NCBI GenBank assembly: GCA_964393035.1
Contig: CAYMRX010000001.1
Span: 248,001-312,000, forward strand
Length of the DNA stretch: 64,000 bases
From: Tabrizicola_A sp964393035
Lineage (GTDB): Bacteria > Pseudomonadota > Alphaproteobacteria > Rhodobacterales > Rhodobacteraceae
Direction of reading: 5' to 3'
The notes below the pieces were generated by a model. The model had not been told where the DNA came from, made no database searches, and saw nothing but the letters and a program-made list of their open reading frames with translations. The translations under genes and the position numbers were made by a program. Each line of letters starts with the position of its first letter. Positions within the stretch are counted from its first letter, which is position 1. This document shows, piece after piece, positions 17,173 through 25,096 of the stretch.

Positions 17173-18171
17173 TCAGGCCAGCCGCGACACCACATAGGCA
17201 GAAAGGTCGTCCAGAACCTGCCGCAGGGGGTGATCGGGCAGCGCCGCCAGGGCGGCGCGCGCCCGGTCGGCCCAGATCATCGCATCGGCACGGGCCGCCT
17301 CCAGCGCGCCATGGCGGGTCATGATGCGCAACGCCTCTTGCAGATCGCCGTCGTGCTGGTCGCCCTTTTCGATGACCCGCACCCAGAAGGCGCGCTCGTC
17401 GGCATCCACGTTTGCGACCGCCTTGATAAGCGGCAGCGTCAGCTTGCGCTCGCGGAAGTCATCGCCGGTGTTCTTGCCGATGACTGTGGCCGTGCCGCCG
17501 TAATCCAGAAGATCATCGGCAATCTGGAAGGCAATGCCCAAGGCATCGCCATAGGTGAACAGCGCCTGCACTGCCGCCTCATCGGCGCCTGCCACCACAG
17601 CGCCCACTTCTGTTGCCGCTGAAAACAGCGCCGCCGTCTTGCCGCGCACCACCTTCAGGTAAATCTCTTCGCTCGTCGCCAGATCCTGCACGGCGGTCAG
17701 TTGCAAGACCTCGCCCTCGGCAATCGTGGCGCTGGCATTGGCAAGGATGCCCAAGACCCGCATCTGGCCCGGTTCGGTCATCAACTGGAACGCGCGGGCG
17801 AACAGATAATCCCCGACCAGCACCGAGGACTTGTTGTCCCATAGAAGATTCGCCGTCGGACGCCCGCGCCGCTGCGCGCTTTCATCGACCACATCATCAT
17901 GCAAAAGCGTCGCGGTATGGATGAACTCCACCGCCGCCGCCAGATGCACATGATAGGGGCCGGCATAGCCACACAGCCGCGCGGCGGCCAAGGTCAGCAT
18001 CGGGCGCAGACGCTTGCCGCCCGCCTCGATCAGATGCGCGGTGACCTGCGGGATGCGTGGGGCATGTTCCGACGCCATACGCGCGCGGATCAGAAGGTTC
18101 ACCGCCTCCATATCCGCTGCCAGCATCTCGGCCAGCCGGTCATGCGGTTTCTGCGCCAGATCCAAAGCCAT
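17173..18171 (-). CDS. Long-chain polyprenyl diphosphate synthase (ubiquinone side chain)
   Basis: Elongates farnesyl or geranylgeranyl diphosphate with isopentenyl units to make the C40-C50 tail used by UbiA. 332 residues. Both Asp-rich motifs are present: first DDVVDES after LLH (about residue 85), second in QIADDLLDYGG (about 212); GGKRLRP is the substrate-binding motif near residue 45. I chose the ATG at 18171 (MALDLAQKPHDRL) because relatives start there; ATGs 6 and 18 bases upstream are alternatives. It is divergent from the DUF2007-like gene. In R. sphaeroides the homologue makes the decaprenyl tail of Q10. Confidence 0.92.
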   Translation of the reverse strand: MALDLAQKPHDRLAEMLAADMEAVNLLIRARMASEHAPRIPQVTAHLIEAGGKRLRPMLTLAAARLCGYAGPYHVHLAAAVEFIHTATLLHDDVVDESAQRRGRPTANLLWDNKSSVLVGDYLFARAFQLMTEPGQMRVLGILANASATIAEGEVLQLTAVQDLATSEEIYLKVVRGKTAALFSAATEVGAVVAGADEAAVQALFTYGDALGIAFQIADDLLDYGGTATVIGKNTGDDFRERKLTLPLIKAVANVDADERAFWVRVIEKGDQHDGDLQEALRIMTRHGALEAARADAMIWADRARAALAALPDHPLRQVLDDLSAYVVSRLA

Positions 18172-18217
18172 TCCCATCCGTCTCGACATTCCGTTTCGCG
18201 CCCGCGAAACTGTGTGC

Positions 18218-18445
18218 ATGAAACTCTTGCTGCAAACCACAGACCCGACCGTGATCGCTTTCGCCCAAGCGCTCCTTGAGGGCGAGGATATAGCCAGCTT
18301 TGTGCTGGACGTCCACATGAGCGTGTTCGAAGGCAGTCTGGGTTTTCTGCCGCGGCGTTTGATGGTGGCCGACCGCGACTGGTTCATGGCCCGCGCCGTG
18401 ATCCGCGACAACGGAATTGACGAAGGTTATGATGCAAGAAGCTGA
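18218..18445 (+). CDS. DUF2007-like small protein
   Basis: 75 residues: MKLLLQTTDPTVIAFAQALL, then a compact alpha/beta unit ending VIRDNGIDEGYDARS. This matches the putative signal-transducing DUF2007 family, which is ferredoxin-fold-like and without known activity. It overlaps the following methyltransferase gene, so the two are likely coupled. The start is the ATG 46 bases from the divergent prenyl synthase start. Confidence 0.75.
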   Translation: MKLLLQTTDPTVIAFAQALLEGEDIASFVLDVHMSVFEGSLGFLPRRLMVADRDWFMARAVIRDNGIDEGYDARS

Positions 18446-19208
18446 GTTTGCTGAAGAAAGCCTGTCACATGATGCCTTTCTATGTGGCAAGCTGCACCTG
18501 TGGCAGCCGATAAAGGGTTACCGCGCGGCCACCGATCCGGTGCTGTTGGCCGCCGCCTGTCCGGCAAGCCCGGGGCAAACGGTTCTGGATCTGGGCTGCG
18601 GCGCAGGCGCGGCAGCCCTTTGCCTTGGGGCGCGGGTGCCGGGGTTGCACCTGGCAGGGCTGGAATTGCAACCGGCCTATGCCGCCCTTGCCCGCCGCAA
18701 TGCGGCTGCGAATGGCCAGAACATGCAGGTCGAAACGGGCGATCTTGCGCATATGCCAAAGGCCCTGCGCCGCGATTTCGACCATGTCATCGCCAACCCG
18801 CCCTATTACCCGGCGGGGGGAACGCCCTCTCCGGTTGCGGCGCGCGCCCGCGCCTTGCAGGTGGACACCCCCTTGGGCGATTGGGTGCAGGCGGCGGCCC
18901 GCCGTCTGGCCCCCGGCGGCTGGCTGACACTGATCTGCGGCGCCGATGGCTTGCCGCAGGTTCTGGCCGCCATGGGAAGCAAACTCGGGTCAGCCGCGGT
19001 TTTGCCTTTGCAGCCGCGCGAGGGGCGCCCGGCGCTGCGTATCCTCTTGCGCGCCCGCAAGGGCGGCAAGGGCGCGTTCCGGCTTTTGGCGCCCTTTACC
19101 CTGCACCACGGTGCGGCGCATGACGGCGACCGCGAAAGCTATACCCCCCTTGCAAATGCCGTCTTGCGGGAAGGCGCCGACCTGATGGCGGCCTTCGGCG
19201 GGATTTGA
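18429..19208 (+). CDS. tRNA1(Val) adenine-N6 methyltransferase-like protein
   Basis: Class I SAM methyltransferase, about 259 residues. The SAM loop VLDLGCGAGAAALCLG is near residue 55 and the catalytic NPPYYP near residue 122 is the mark of N6-adenine methyltransferases; the whole order matches TrmN6 (YfiC). It probably modifies A37 of tRNA1(Val). I chose the ATG at 18429 (GAAGG just upstream); the next codon is also ATG, and one 12 bases upstream is possible. It overlaps the DUF2007-like gene by 17 bases. Confidence 0.85.
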   Translation: MMQEAEFAEESLSHDAFLCGKLHLWQPIKGYRAATDPVLLAAACPASPGQTVLDLGCGAGAAALCLGARVPGLHLAGLELQPAYAALARRNAAANGQNMQVETGDLAHMPKALRRDFDHVIANPPYYPAGGTPSPVAARARALQVDTPLGDWVQAAARRLAPGGWLTLICGADGLPQVLAAMGSKLGSAAVLPLQPREGRPALRILLRARKGGKGAFRLLAPFTLHHGAAHDGDRESYTPLANAVLREGADLMAAFGGI

Positions 19209-19303
19209 CTGAATGTCGCGGCACAATTGTCAGAAGACTTGATGACAGGCGGTCAGATTCGTGCTGCACTGAGGGGGTTGAAACCATCCACAGGAGGATT
19301 TCC

Positions 19304-19474
19304 ATGACCGTCGCTTCCCACATCGCCGAACTGAAGAAGAAGCACGAACATCTTTCCGAGCAGGTGGAAAAAGCGCAGCGCGCGCCCGGCTCGAACGACC
19401 TCCAGATCCACGAATGGAAAAAGCAAAAACTGAAGATCAAGGAAGAGATCGAGCGTTTGGCTCAGTCGGCCTGA
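19304..19474 (+). CDS. YdcH/DUF465 family small protein
   Basis: 56 residues, almost entirely alpha-helical and charged, predicted as a short coiled coil: HIAELKKKHEHLSEQVEKA then IHEWKKQKLKIKEEIERL. This matches the DUF465 (YdcH) family, with no established function. A perfect AGGAGG sits 7 bases before the ATG, which supports the short start. Its end overlaps by 13 bases the end of the convergent transporter gene. Confidence 0.88.
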   Translation: MTVASHIAELKKKHEHLSEQVEKAQRAPGSNDLQIHEWKKQKLKIKEEIERLAQSA

Positions 19475-20343
19475 ACGGGCTTTTGCGACAGGCTTGCGCG
19501 CGCGGCCAGAACCGCACCAAAGGTAATCAGCAGCGCCGCCAGCAATAACACGGGCTTGGCCTCGGCTTGGCCCCCGGCAATCAGGGCCAGCGTAGACAAC
19601 AACGGCGCCGCATAGGAGGCGACACCCAAGAGCTGGATGTCGCCTTTTTTCATGCCGATATCCCAGGTGAAAAACGCCGCCCCCACCGGGCCAAGACCCA
19701 AGCCGATCACCGAGGCCCAGCCCCAGCCCCCCTGCGGCCAGAGGGTTTCTTCCCAGATCAGATGCGCCGGCACCGACAGCACCGCCGTCAGCAGGCAATA
19801 GACCACCACCGATTCGGTCGGCACCGCCCCCAATTGCCGCGACAGCACGGAATAGGCCGCCCATGCCAGCGCGCAGCCAAAGGCCAGCACCAGACCCAAC
19901 ATTGGAATACTTTCGGCCGCCTCGCCCCGGCTCATCACGATCAGCCCGGCCCCGGCAAAGGCCACCACGGCGCCGATCACATGCAAGGGCCGCAGCTTTT
20001 CTCCCGGCAACAGGCCCGAAAACAGAACGATGAACAGCGGCCAGAGATAGGCAATCAACCCGACCTCGGCAAAGGGGGCGATGCGAAAGGCGGTAAAATA
20101 CAGCGCGTGATAGCCAAACAGCCCGATGGTGCCAAAGGCATAGACCTTCCAAGACACCTGCCGCAGCACGCCAAAGCCCGCGCCAAGGCCGATCCAGATC
20201 AGACCCAGCGTGCCACCGATGCCAAAGCACAAGGCATTCAGCAAGAAGGGCGGCACGGGGGTAGAACCGATGGTCATCAGCGCCAAAAGCGCCCACATCA
20301 AAATCGCCGTGAAACCGATCACCGTCGCTTTTTGCCGTGCCAT
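19462..20343 (-). CDS. DMT-family exporter (EamA; YddG-like)
   Basis: 293 residues with about ten hydrophobic helices and two EamA repeats. The best resemblance is to YddG-type aromatic amino acid exporters, based on overall pattern rather than a diagnostic residue. I start at the ATG at 20343, preceded by GGCAGGG; an upstream in-frame extension is hydrophilic and unlike the family. It is convergent with ydcH. Confidence 0.85.
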   Translation of the reverse strand: MARQKATVIGFTAILMWALLALMTIGSTPVPPFLLNALCFGIGGTLGLIWIGLGAGFGVLRQVSWKVYAFGTIGLFGYHALYFTAFRIAPFAEVGLIAYLWPLFIVLFSGLLPGEKLRPLHVIGAVVAFAGAGLIVMSRGEAAESIPMLGLVLAFGCALAWAAYSVLSRQLGAVPTESVVVYCLLTAVLSVPAHLIWEETLWPQGGWGWASVIGLGLGPVGAAFFTWDIGMKKGDIQLLGVASYAAPLLSTLALIAGGQAEAKPVLLLAALLITFGAVLAARASLSQKPVQAD

Positions 20344-20436
20344 CCCTGCCCCTGCGCGTTTCTTTGACTGTGCCCAAGGCCTATACGCTGGCCCGGCCTG
20401 CTTCAAGACGACCTCTGCCTTGCGACGGGATGTGAA

Positions 20437-20460
20437 AAAGCCCGGCGCGCGCCGGGCTTT
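20437..20460 (-). terminator. Terminator after phbB
   Basis: Perfect stem AAAGCCCGGC / GCCGGGCTTT with loop GCGC; on the minus strand it continues as a TTTTT run. Confidence 0.88.
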
Positions 20461-20480
20461 CGATGTCAAGGCAAGGTCGA

Positions 20481-21206
20481 TCAGACGAAGAACTGGCCGC
20501 CATTGGCGGAAATCGTCGCGCCGGTGATAAAGCCCGCGTCATCGGCCGCAAGGAATGCGACGCAGCGCGCGATTTCCTCAGGCTCGCCCAGACGGCCCAC
20601 CGGAATCAGCGGGATGATGCGCTCTTTCAGCACCTTTTCGTCAATTGCGCGCACCATTTCCGTGCCGATGTAGCCGGGGCAAATCGCGTTCACGGTGATG
20701 CCGGCGCGCGCGCCTTCCTGCGCCAAGGCCTTGGTAAAGCCCAGATCCCCCGACTTGGCGGCAGAATAGTTGGCTTGGCCTGCCTGCCCCTTTTGCCCGT
20801 TGATCGACGAAATGTTGATGACACGGCCAAACTTGCGGTCACGCATCCCGGACCACAGCGGATGGGTCATGTTGAAAAGGCCCGTCAGGTTGGTGTCGAT
20901 CACCTCTTTCCACTGGCCGGGGGTCATCTTGTGGAACATCGCATCGCGGGTGATGCCGGCATTGTTGACCAGAACATCCACAGGCCCAACCTCGGCCTCG
21001 ACTTGGGCGATACCGGCAACGCAGGCGTCATAATCGGCGACCGACCATTTATAGGTGGGAATCCCGGTTTCCTTGGTGAAGGCAGCAGCAGCCTCGTCAT
21101 TGCCTGCATAATTTGCGGCCACCTTGTAACCAGCCGCTTTCAACGCCACAGAAATCGCCGCCCCAATGCCGCGCGACCCACCGGTGACCAATGCTACTCT
21201 TGCCAT
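20481..21206 (-). CDS. phbB: Acetoacetyl-CoA reductase
   Basis: NADPH-dependent short-chain dehydrogenase that reduces acetoacetyl-CoA to (R)-3-hydroxybutyryl-CoA for polyhydroxybutyrate. 241 residues. The cofactor loop is TGGSRGIG (residues 8-15), NNAG follows, and the catalytic Ser-Tyr-Lys are in ISSINGQ and NYSAAKSG. I set the start at ATG 21206, six bases after GGAG; a TTG one codon earlier is less likely. It follows phbA across an intergenic hairpin. Confidence 0.95.
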   Translation of the reverse strand: MARVALVTGGSRGIGAAISVALKAAGYKVAANYAGNDEAAAAFTKETGIPTYKWSVADYDACVAGIAQVEAEVGPVDVLVNNAGITRDAMFHKMTPGQWKEVIDTNLTGLFNMTHPLWSGMRDRKFGRVINISSINGQKGQAGQANYSAAKSGDLGFTKALAQEGARAGITVNAICPGYIGTEMVRAIDEKVLKERIIPLIPVGRLGEPEEIARCVAFLAADDAGFITGATISANGGQFFV

Positions 21207-21254
21207 CAATTTCTCCTTCCAAGAGATGCCCTTGAAATCCTGTTACCGAAAATG

Positions 21255-21287
21255 AAAAGAGCGCGCAACTTTATTGCGCGCTCTTTT
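21255..21287 (-). terminator. Strong hairpin between phbA and phbB
   Basis: Perfect 14-base stem, AAAAGAGCGCGCAA / TTGCGCGCTCTTTT, with loop CTTTA, and T-rich sequence on both sides. On the minus strand it lies between phbA (upstream) and phbB, so it may end or attenuate the phbA transcript and reduce phbB expression. phbB has only about 48 bases of its own upstream, so read-through or a promoter near the hairpin is needed. Confidence 0.85.
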
Positions 21288-21325
21288 TGCGTTTGCAGCG
21301 AAAATTTCGCGGTCGCGGCGACGGA

Positions 21326-22498
21326 TCAGCGTTCCAGCGTCAGGGCAACACCCATGCCGCCGCCGATGCACAGCGTCGCCAGACCCTTTTTCGCGTTCCG
21401 ACGGCCCATTTCGTGGATCAGCGTGTTCAGAATCCGGCAGCCCGAAGCGCCGATCGGGTGGCCGATGGCAATGGCACCGCCGTTGACGTTCACGATCTCC
21501 GGGTTCCAGCCCATGTCCTTGTTCACCGCGCAAGCCTGAGCGGCAAAGGCCTCGTTCGCCTCCACGAGATCCAGATCCGCCGCCTTCCAGCCCGCCTTGT
21601 CCAGCGCCTTGCGGCTGGCATAGATCGGGCCGACGCCCATGATCGACGGGTCAAGCCCGGCGGTGGCATAGGAGGCAATCCGCGCCAGCACCTTCAGCCC
21701 GCGCTTTTCGGCCTCTTTGTCGGTCATCAGCATGACCGCCGCCGCGCCGTCGTTGATGCCCGAGGCATTGCCTGCCGTCACCGAACCCTCTTTGGTGAAG
21801 GCCGGGCGCAATTTCTGCATGCTGTCGAGCGTGGCACCATGACGGATATATTCGTCGGCATCGACCACCACATCGCCCTTGCGGGTTTTCACGGTGAAGG
21901 GGATGATCTCCTCCACGAACTTGCCTGCCTTCTGCGCGGCTTCTGCCTTGTTCTGGCTGGCCAGCGCGAATTCATCCTGCATCTCGCGGGAGATCTGCCA
22001 CTGGTTCGCAACATTTTCCGCCGTGATCCCCATGTGATAGCCGTTGAAAGCATCCCACAGCCCGTCGCGGATCATCGAATCGATGAAGTTCAGATCGCCC
22101 ATCTTCTGGCCCGCGCGCAGATGCGCGACATGGGGCGAGAGCGACATGTTTTCCTGCCCGCCCGCAATGACGATGCGCGCATCGCCCAAGGTCACATGCT
22201 GCGCGCCCAAGGCGACGGCCCGCAGGCCCGAGCCGCAGACCTGGTTGATGCCCCAAGCGCTGGCCTCTTTCGCCAGCCCTGCACGGATTGCAGCCTGACG
22301 CGCGGGGTTCTGGCCCTGACCTGCGGTCAGCACCTGACCAAGGATGACTTCTTCCACTTCGGCCTTGTCGATCCCGGCACGGGCGATGACACCCTCCAGC
22401 ACTGACGCCCCCAGATCATGCGCCGGGGTATTGGCGAAAGCGCCGTTGAAACTGCCCACGGCGGTCCGGCCGGCCGCGACGATCACCACATTGGTCAT
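21326..22498 (-). CDS. phbA: Acetyl-CoA C-acetyltransferase (beta-ketothiolase)
   Basis: Condenses two acetyl-CoA into acetoacetyl-CoA, the first step of PHB synthesis. 390 residues. The acyl-accepting Cys is C88 in QVCGSGLRAV; the His in AIGHPIGASG and the second Cys in LCIGGGMGVAL complete the active site. Paired with phbB. No phaC synthase or phasin is nearby, so synthase genes lie elsewhere. Confidence 0.96.
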   Translation of the reverse strand: MTNVVIVAAGRTAVGSFNGAFANTPAHDLGASVLEGVIARAGIDKAEVEEVILGQVLTAGQGQNPARQAAIRAGLAKEASAWGINQVCGSGLRAVALGAQHVTLGDARIVIAGGQENMSLSPHVAHLRAGQKMGDLNFIDSMIRDGLWDAFNGYHMGITAENVANQWQISREMQDEFALASQNKAEAAQKAGKFVEEIIPFTVKTRKGDVVVDADEYIRHGATLDSMQKLRPAFTKEGSVTAGNASGINDGAAAVMLMTDKEAEKRGLKVLARIASYATAGLDPSIMGVGPIYASRKALDKAGWKAADLDLVEANEAFAAQACAVNKDMGWNPEIVNVNGGAIAIGHPIGASGCRILNTLIHEMGRRNAKKGLATLCIGGGMGVALTLER

Positions 22499-22609
22499 GA
22501 AATCCCCTCCTCAAGGCTGGCGGCGAAAATGCCGCTTTGCAGCAATGGCTAGGCAATGGGCGACACAAAAGCAAGCATGCTGACAGGGCAGATGGCCGCA
22601 GGCCCCGGC

Positions 22610-23452
22610 TCAGGCGCGCTTCTGCCCAGCTTCGGGGCTAAGAAATGCGGGGCGAATCGACGCCGGACCAAAGAGATAGCCTTGCAGGCAATCGACGCCC
22701 AAATTCATCAGGAACTGCGCCTCCTCCTTGGTTTCCACCGCTTCCGCCACGGTGAACATATGGAAATGCTTGCCGATGGACACCAGTGCCGCCACCAACG
22801 CCGCATTGTCAGGATCGCGGTGAATGTTGCGCACGAACTGGCCGTCGATCTTCACGATGTCAAAGAGGAAGTCCTTGAAATAGCGGATCGCCGCATAGCC
22901 TGACCCGAAATCGTCCAGCGCAAAAGCGACGCCTTCGGCCTGCAATTCCTGCATGAAGGCGATGACCAATTCCGGCACCAGCATGGCCGAGGTTTCGGTA
23001 ATTTCTAAGATCAGGCGCTCCCCAACCGTTGGTCCAGCCGCCAAGCCCTTGCGAAAGGCGCGCATCCAGCGCGGATAACCGATGGAGCGGGCCGACATAT
23101 TGACCGACAGCCGCAGACCGGCATGCCGCGCCAAGGCGCCCATGCCCAATTCAAGCGCGATACAGTCAATCTCGCGGCCAATTTCGGTGTCCTCCACCGC
23201 GCCGATGAAATCCTTTGCCGGGATCACGCGACCATTCGGGTCCAGCACGCGAATCAGGCCTTCGTGGAAGGCCACCCGCTCTGGCTCGCGGGCCAGCACA
23301 ACGGGCTGATAGGCCAGACGCATCCGGCGTGTATCAATGGCGCTGCGCACCATCGCCATGGTTTCATGATCCTGCGCCGAAATCATGACGCCCAAGGGGC
23401 TTGCCACCCCGGCGCTGGCGTCAATCCTTGGCTTTTTCTGATCCGGCTGCAT
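22610..23452 (-). CDS. Stand-alone EAL-domain protein, probable c-di-GMP phosphodiesterase
   Basis: 280 residues, almost all one EAL domain, with no GGDEF, sensor or membrane part. The signature is EGLIR rather than EALLR. The other metal and catalytic residues are present: SVNMSA, EITE, DDFGSGY, KIDGQFV, AEAVET and LQGYLFG, so it is probably active. Start at 23452 (MQPDQKKP) because GGGGGAAG precedes it; eight extra codons would be possible. It is divergent from tag. Confidence 0.85.
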   Translation of the reverse strand: MQPDQKKPRIDASAGVASPLGVMISAQDHETMAMVRSAIDTRRMRLAYQPVVLAREPERVAFHEGLIRVLDPNGRVIPAKDFIGAVEDTEIGREIDCIALELGMGALARHAGLRLSVNMSARSIGYPRWMRAFRKGLAAGPTVGERLILEITETSAMLVPELVIAFMQELQAEGVAFALDDFGSGYAAIRYFKDFLFDIVKIDGQFVRNIHRDPDNAALVAALVSIGKHFHMFTVAEAVETKEEAQFLMNLGVDCLQGYLFGPASIRPAFLSPEAGQKRA

Positions 23453-23549
23453 GACTTCCCCCGTATGCCGTGCCACAGTGCCGCCACGCAGGTAAAGGCC
23501 AGCTTAAATTCGGCTCTTGCCTCAAATCCTTGGCATTTCCGGAGCGACC

Positions 23550-24116
23550 ATGACCGAGCCCGCCCGCTGCCCCTGGTGCGGCACCGATCCGCTTTACGTC
23601 GCCTATCACGATGCAGAATGGGGCGTGCCTGTGCATGACCCGCGTGCCTTGTGGGAATGCCTGATGCTGGAGGCGTTTCAGGCGGGCCTTTCATGGATCA
23701 CCATCCTGCGCCGCCGCGAGACCTTCCGCGCCGCTTTTGCGGGCTTTGACCCCAAGGTCATCGCCACTTGGGGCGAACCGCAGGTGCAGCGCCTGCTTGC
23801 CGACCCCGGCATCATCCGCCACCGCGGCAAGATCGAAGCGACGATCCGGGGGGCGCAGGCCTATCTGCGGATCGAAGCGCGCGAGGGCTTTTCAACGTTC
23901 CTGTGGAAACATGTGAACCACCAACCGATCGTGAACCACCTGCCCGACATGACCGCGGCGCAAGCACAAACGCCACACTCGCAAGCCTTGGCCAAATCCT
24001 TGAAGAAAGAGGGTTTCACCTTCTGCGGGCCGACCATCACCTATGCCTTCATGCAGGCGGTGGGCATGGTGAACGACCATCTGACAAGCTGCCATCGTCA
24101 CCCGGATCACAAATGA
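23550..24116 (+). CDS. tag: DNA-3-methyladenine glycosylase I
   Basis: Removes 3-methyladenine from DNA. 188 residues, right for the family. The structural zinc ligands are recognisable: Cys in ARCPWCGTD, His in AYHDAEWG and the His/Cys in NDHLTSCHRH near the C-terminus. LSWITILRRRETFR is a family signature helix. The ATG at 23550 has GGAG 5 bases upstream. Ends at a terminator shared with rplT. Confidence 0.94.
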   Translation: MTEPARCPWCGTDPLYVAYHDAEWGVPVHDPRALWECLMLEAFQAGLSWITILRRRETFRAAFAGFDPKVIATWGEPQVQRLLADPGIIRHRGKIEATIRGAQAYLRIEAREGFSTFLWKHVNHQPIVNHLPDMTAAQAQTPHSQALAKSLKKEGFTFCGPTITYAFMQAVGMVNDHLTSCHRHPDHK

Positions 24117-24143
24117 AAAAGGCCCCGCAATGCGGGGCCTTTT
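24117..24143. terminator. Bidirectional terminator between tag and rplT
   Basis: Stem AAAAGGCCCCGC / GCGGGGCCTTTT with a three-base loop. It begins at the base after the tag stop and has A/T tracts at both ends, so it can end both convergent transcripts. Confidence 0.88.
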
Positions 24144-24161
24144 CCTGATCTTTGCCGATAA

Positions 24162-24524
24162 TCAGGCCAGAGCGGCCTTGGCTTGCGCGGCGATGGCGTT
24201 GAACGCCTCGGGCTCATGGACGGCCAGATCGGCCAGAACCTTGCGGTCCACCACGATGCCAGCCTTGGTCAGGCCGTCGATCAGGCGCGAGTAGGTCATT
24301 TCCAGATCGAACAGACGCACGGCGGCGTTGATACGCTGGATCCACAGGGCGCGGAACTGACGCTTGCGGGCCTTGCGGTCGCGGGTCGCGTACTGGTTGG
24401 CCTTGTCGACTGCCTGAGTGGCGGTACGGAAGTTGGTAGAGCGGGCGGCATAATAGCCAGACGCTGCCTTGATAACCTTGCGGTGACGGGCGTGCGTGAC
24501 CTTGCCGGATTTGACGCGGGACAT
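24162..24524 (-). CDS. rplT: 50S ribosomal protein L20
   Basis: 120 residues, basic, with the typical start MSRVKSGKVTHARHRKVIK and the RQFRALWIQRINAA segment. Binds 23S rRNA early in 50S assembly. Second gene of the rpmI-rplT operon, 12 bases behind rpmI. infC is not adjacent here. Confidence 0.97.
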   Translation of the reverse strand: MSRVKSGKVTHARHRKVIKAASGYYAARSTNFRTATQAVDKANQYATRDRKARKRQFRALWIQRINAAVRLFDLEMTYSRLIDGLTKAGIVVDRKVLADLAVHEPEAFNAIAAQAKAALA

Positions 24525-24536
24525 GTTCGGGCCTCC

Positions 24537-24737
24537 TTAGCGGTTATACGGCATGTATTTCTTGACGATCTTCTCGTCGCTGTCGCACAGGATCATGGTC
24601 CCGGATGCGTCGCGAATGAACTTCGTCGAGCGTTTGATCATGCCGTGGCGCTTGCCGGCCACACCTGCCTTCACATGGCCATTGGCCGTGAAGGAGAACC
24701 GCTTTTTCGCAGCGGATTTGGTCTTCATCTTGGGCAT
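24537..24737 (-). CDS. rpmI: 50S ribosomal protein L35
   Basis: 66 residues, start MPKMKTKSAAKKRF and a basic loop GKRHGMIKRS. I chose the ATG at 24737 because it gives the canonical L35 N-terminus; ATGs just upstream give an EME extension. It is the first gene of the operon and has a strong promoter candidate about 72 bases upstream. Confidence 0.97.
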   Translation of the reverse strand: MPKMKTKSAAKKRFSFTANGHVKAGVAGKRHGMIKRSTKFIRDASGTMILCDSDEKIVKKYMPYNR

Positions 24738-24808
24738 TTCCATCTCCATGGTTACAGGCGCGACTCGGCATGCCACGTTGGCCGGCCCCGCAGGGTATTG
24801 AAGGCGTT

Positions 24809-24837
24809 CCTATAGGGGGCCTTCGGGAAAGGTGCAA
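24809..24837 (-). promoter_or_regulatory. Sigma-70-type promoter for rpmI-rplT
   Basis: On the minus strand TTGCAC (24837-24832) and TATAGG (24814-24809) are separated by exactly 17 bases. Start of transcription would be near 24802, giving a leader of about 65 bases before rpmI. The leader could hold an autoregulatory L20 site, which I cannot show. Confidence 0.6.
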
Positions 24838-24841
24838 GGGT

Positions 24842-25066
24842 TCAGTTGATAAAGCGCCCGATCACCTTGAAGACCACATTCGGCACCTCGGCAAAGGTAT
24901 AGCCGGACGGCTTTTGCGTCAGCGCCGTGGCCAACAAAACCCCGCCGATCAACACCATGATCGCCCCCGAACGTGGCGGACGGCTTTCGGCAAAGGCTGA
25001 AAGCAAGGAAGGGATCGCCAGCGCACAGATAAAAAGCCCGACGACGAGCATCAGATCGGTGTCCAT
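24842..25066 (-). CDS. Small membrane protein of unknown function
   Basis: 74 residues with two transmembrane helices (about 5-22 and 33-50) and the amphipathic tail VPNVVFKVIGRFIN. AGGAGGGG lies 4 bases before the chosen ATG. It lies 30 bases behind pyk on the same strand, so probably co-transcribed. I know no function. Confidence 0.7.
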   Translation of the reverse strand: MDTDLMLVVGLFICALAIPSLLSAFAESRPPRSGAIMVLIGGVLLATALTQKPSGYTFAEVPNVVFKVIGRFIN

Positions 25067-25096
25067 GCGCCCCTCCTGCAACTGCCTTTGCGTCAG

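Noticed and set aside
24537..24837. infC upstream of rpmI
   Set aside because: The usual infC-rpmI-rplT order is not present; the gene upstream is a 74-residue membrane protein behind pyk.
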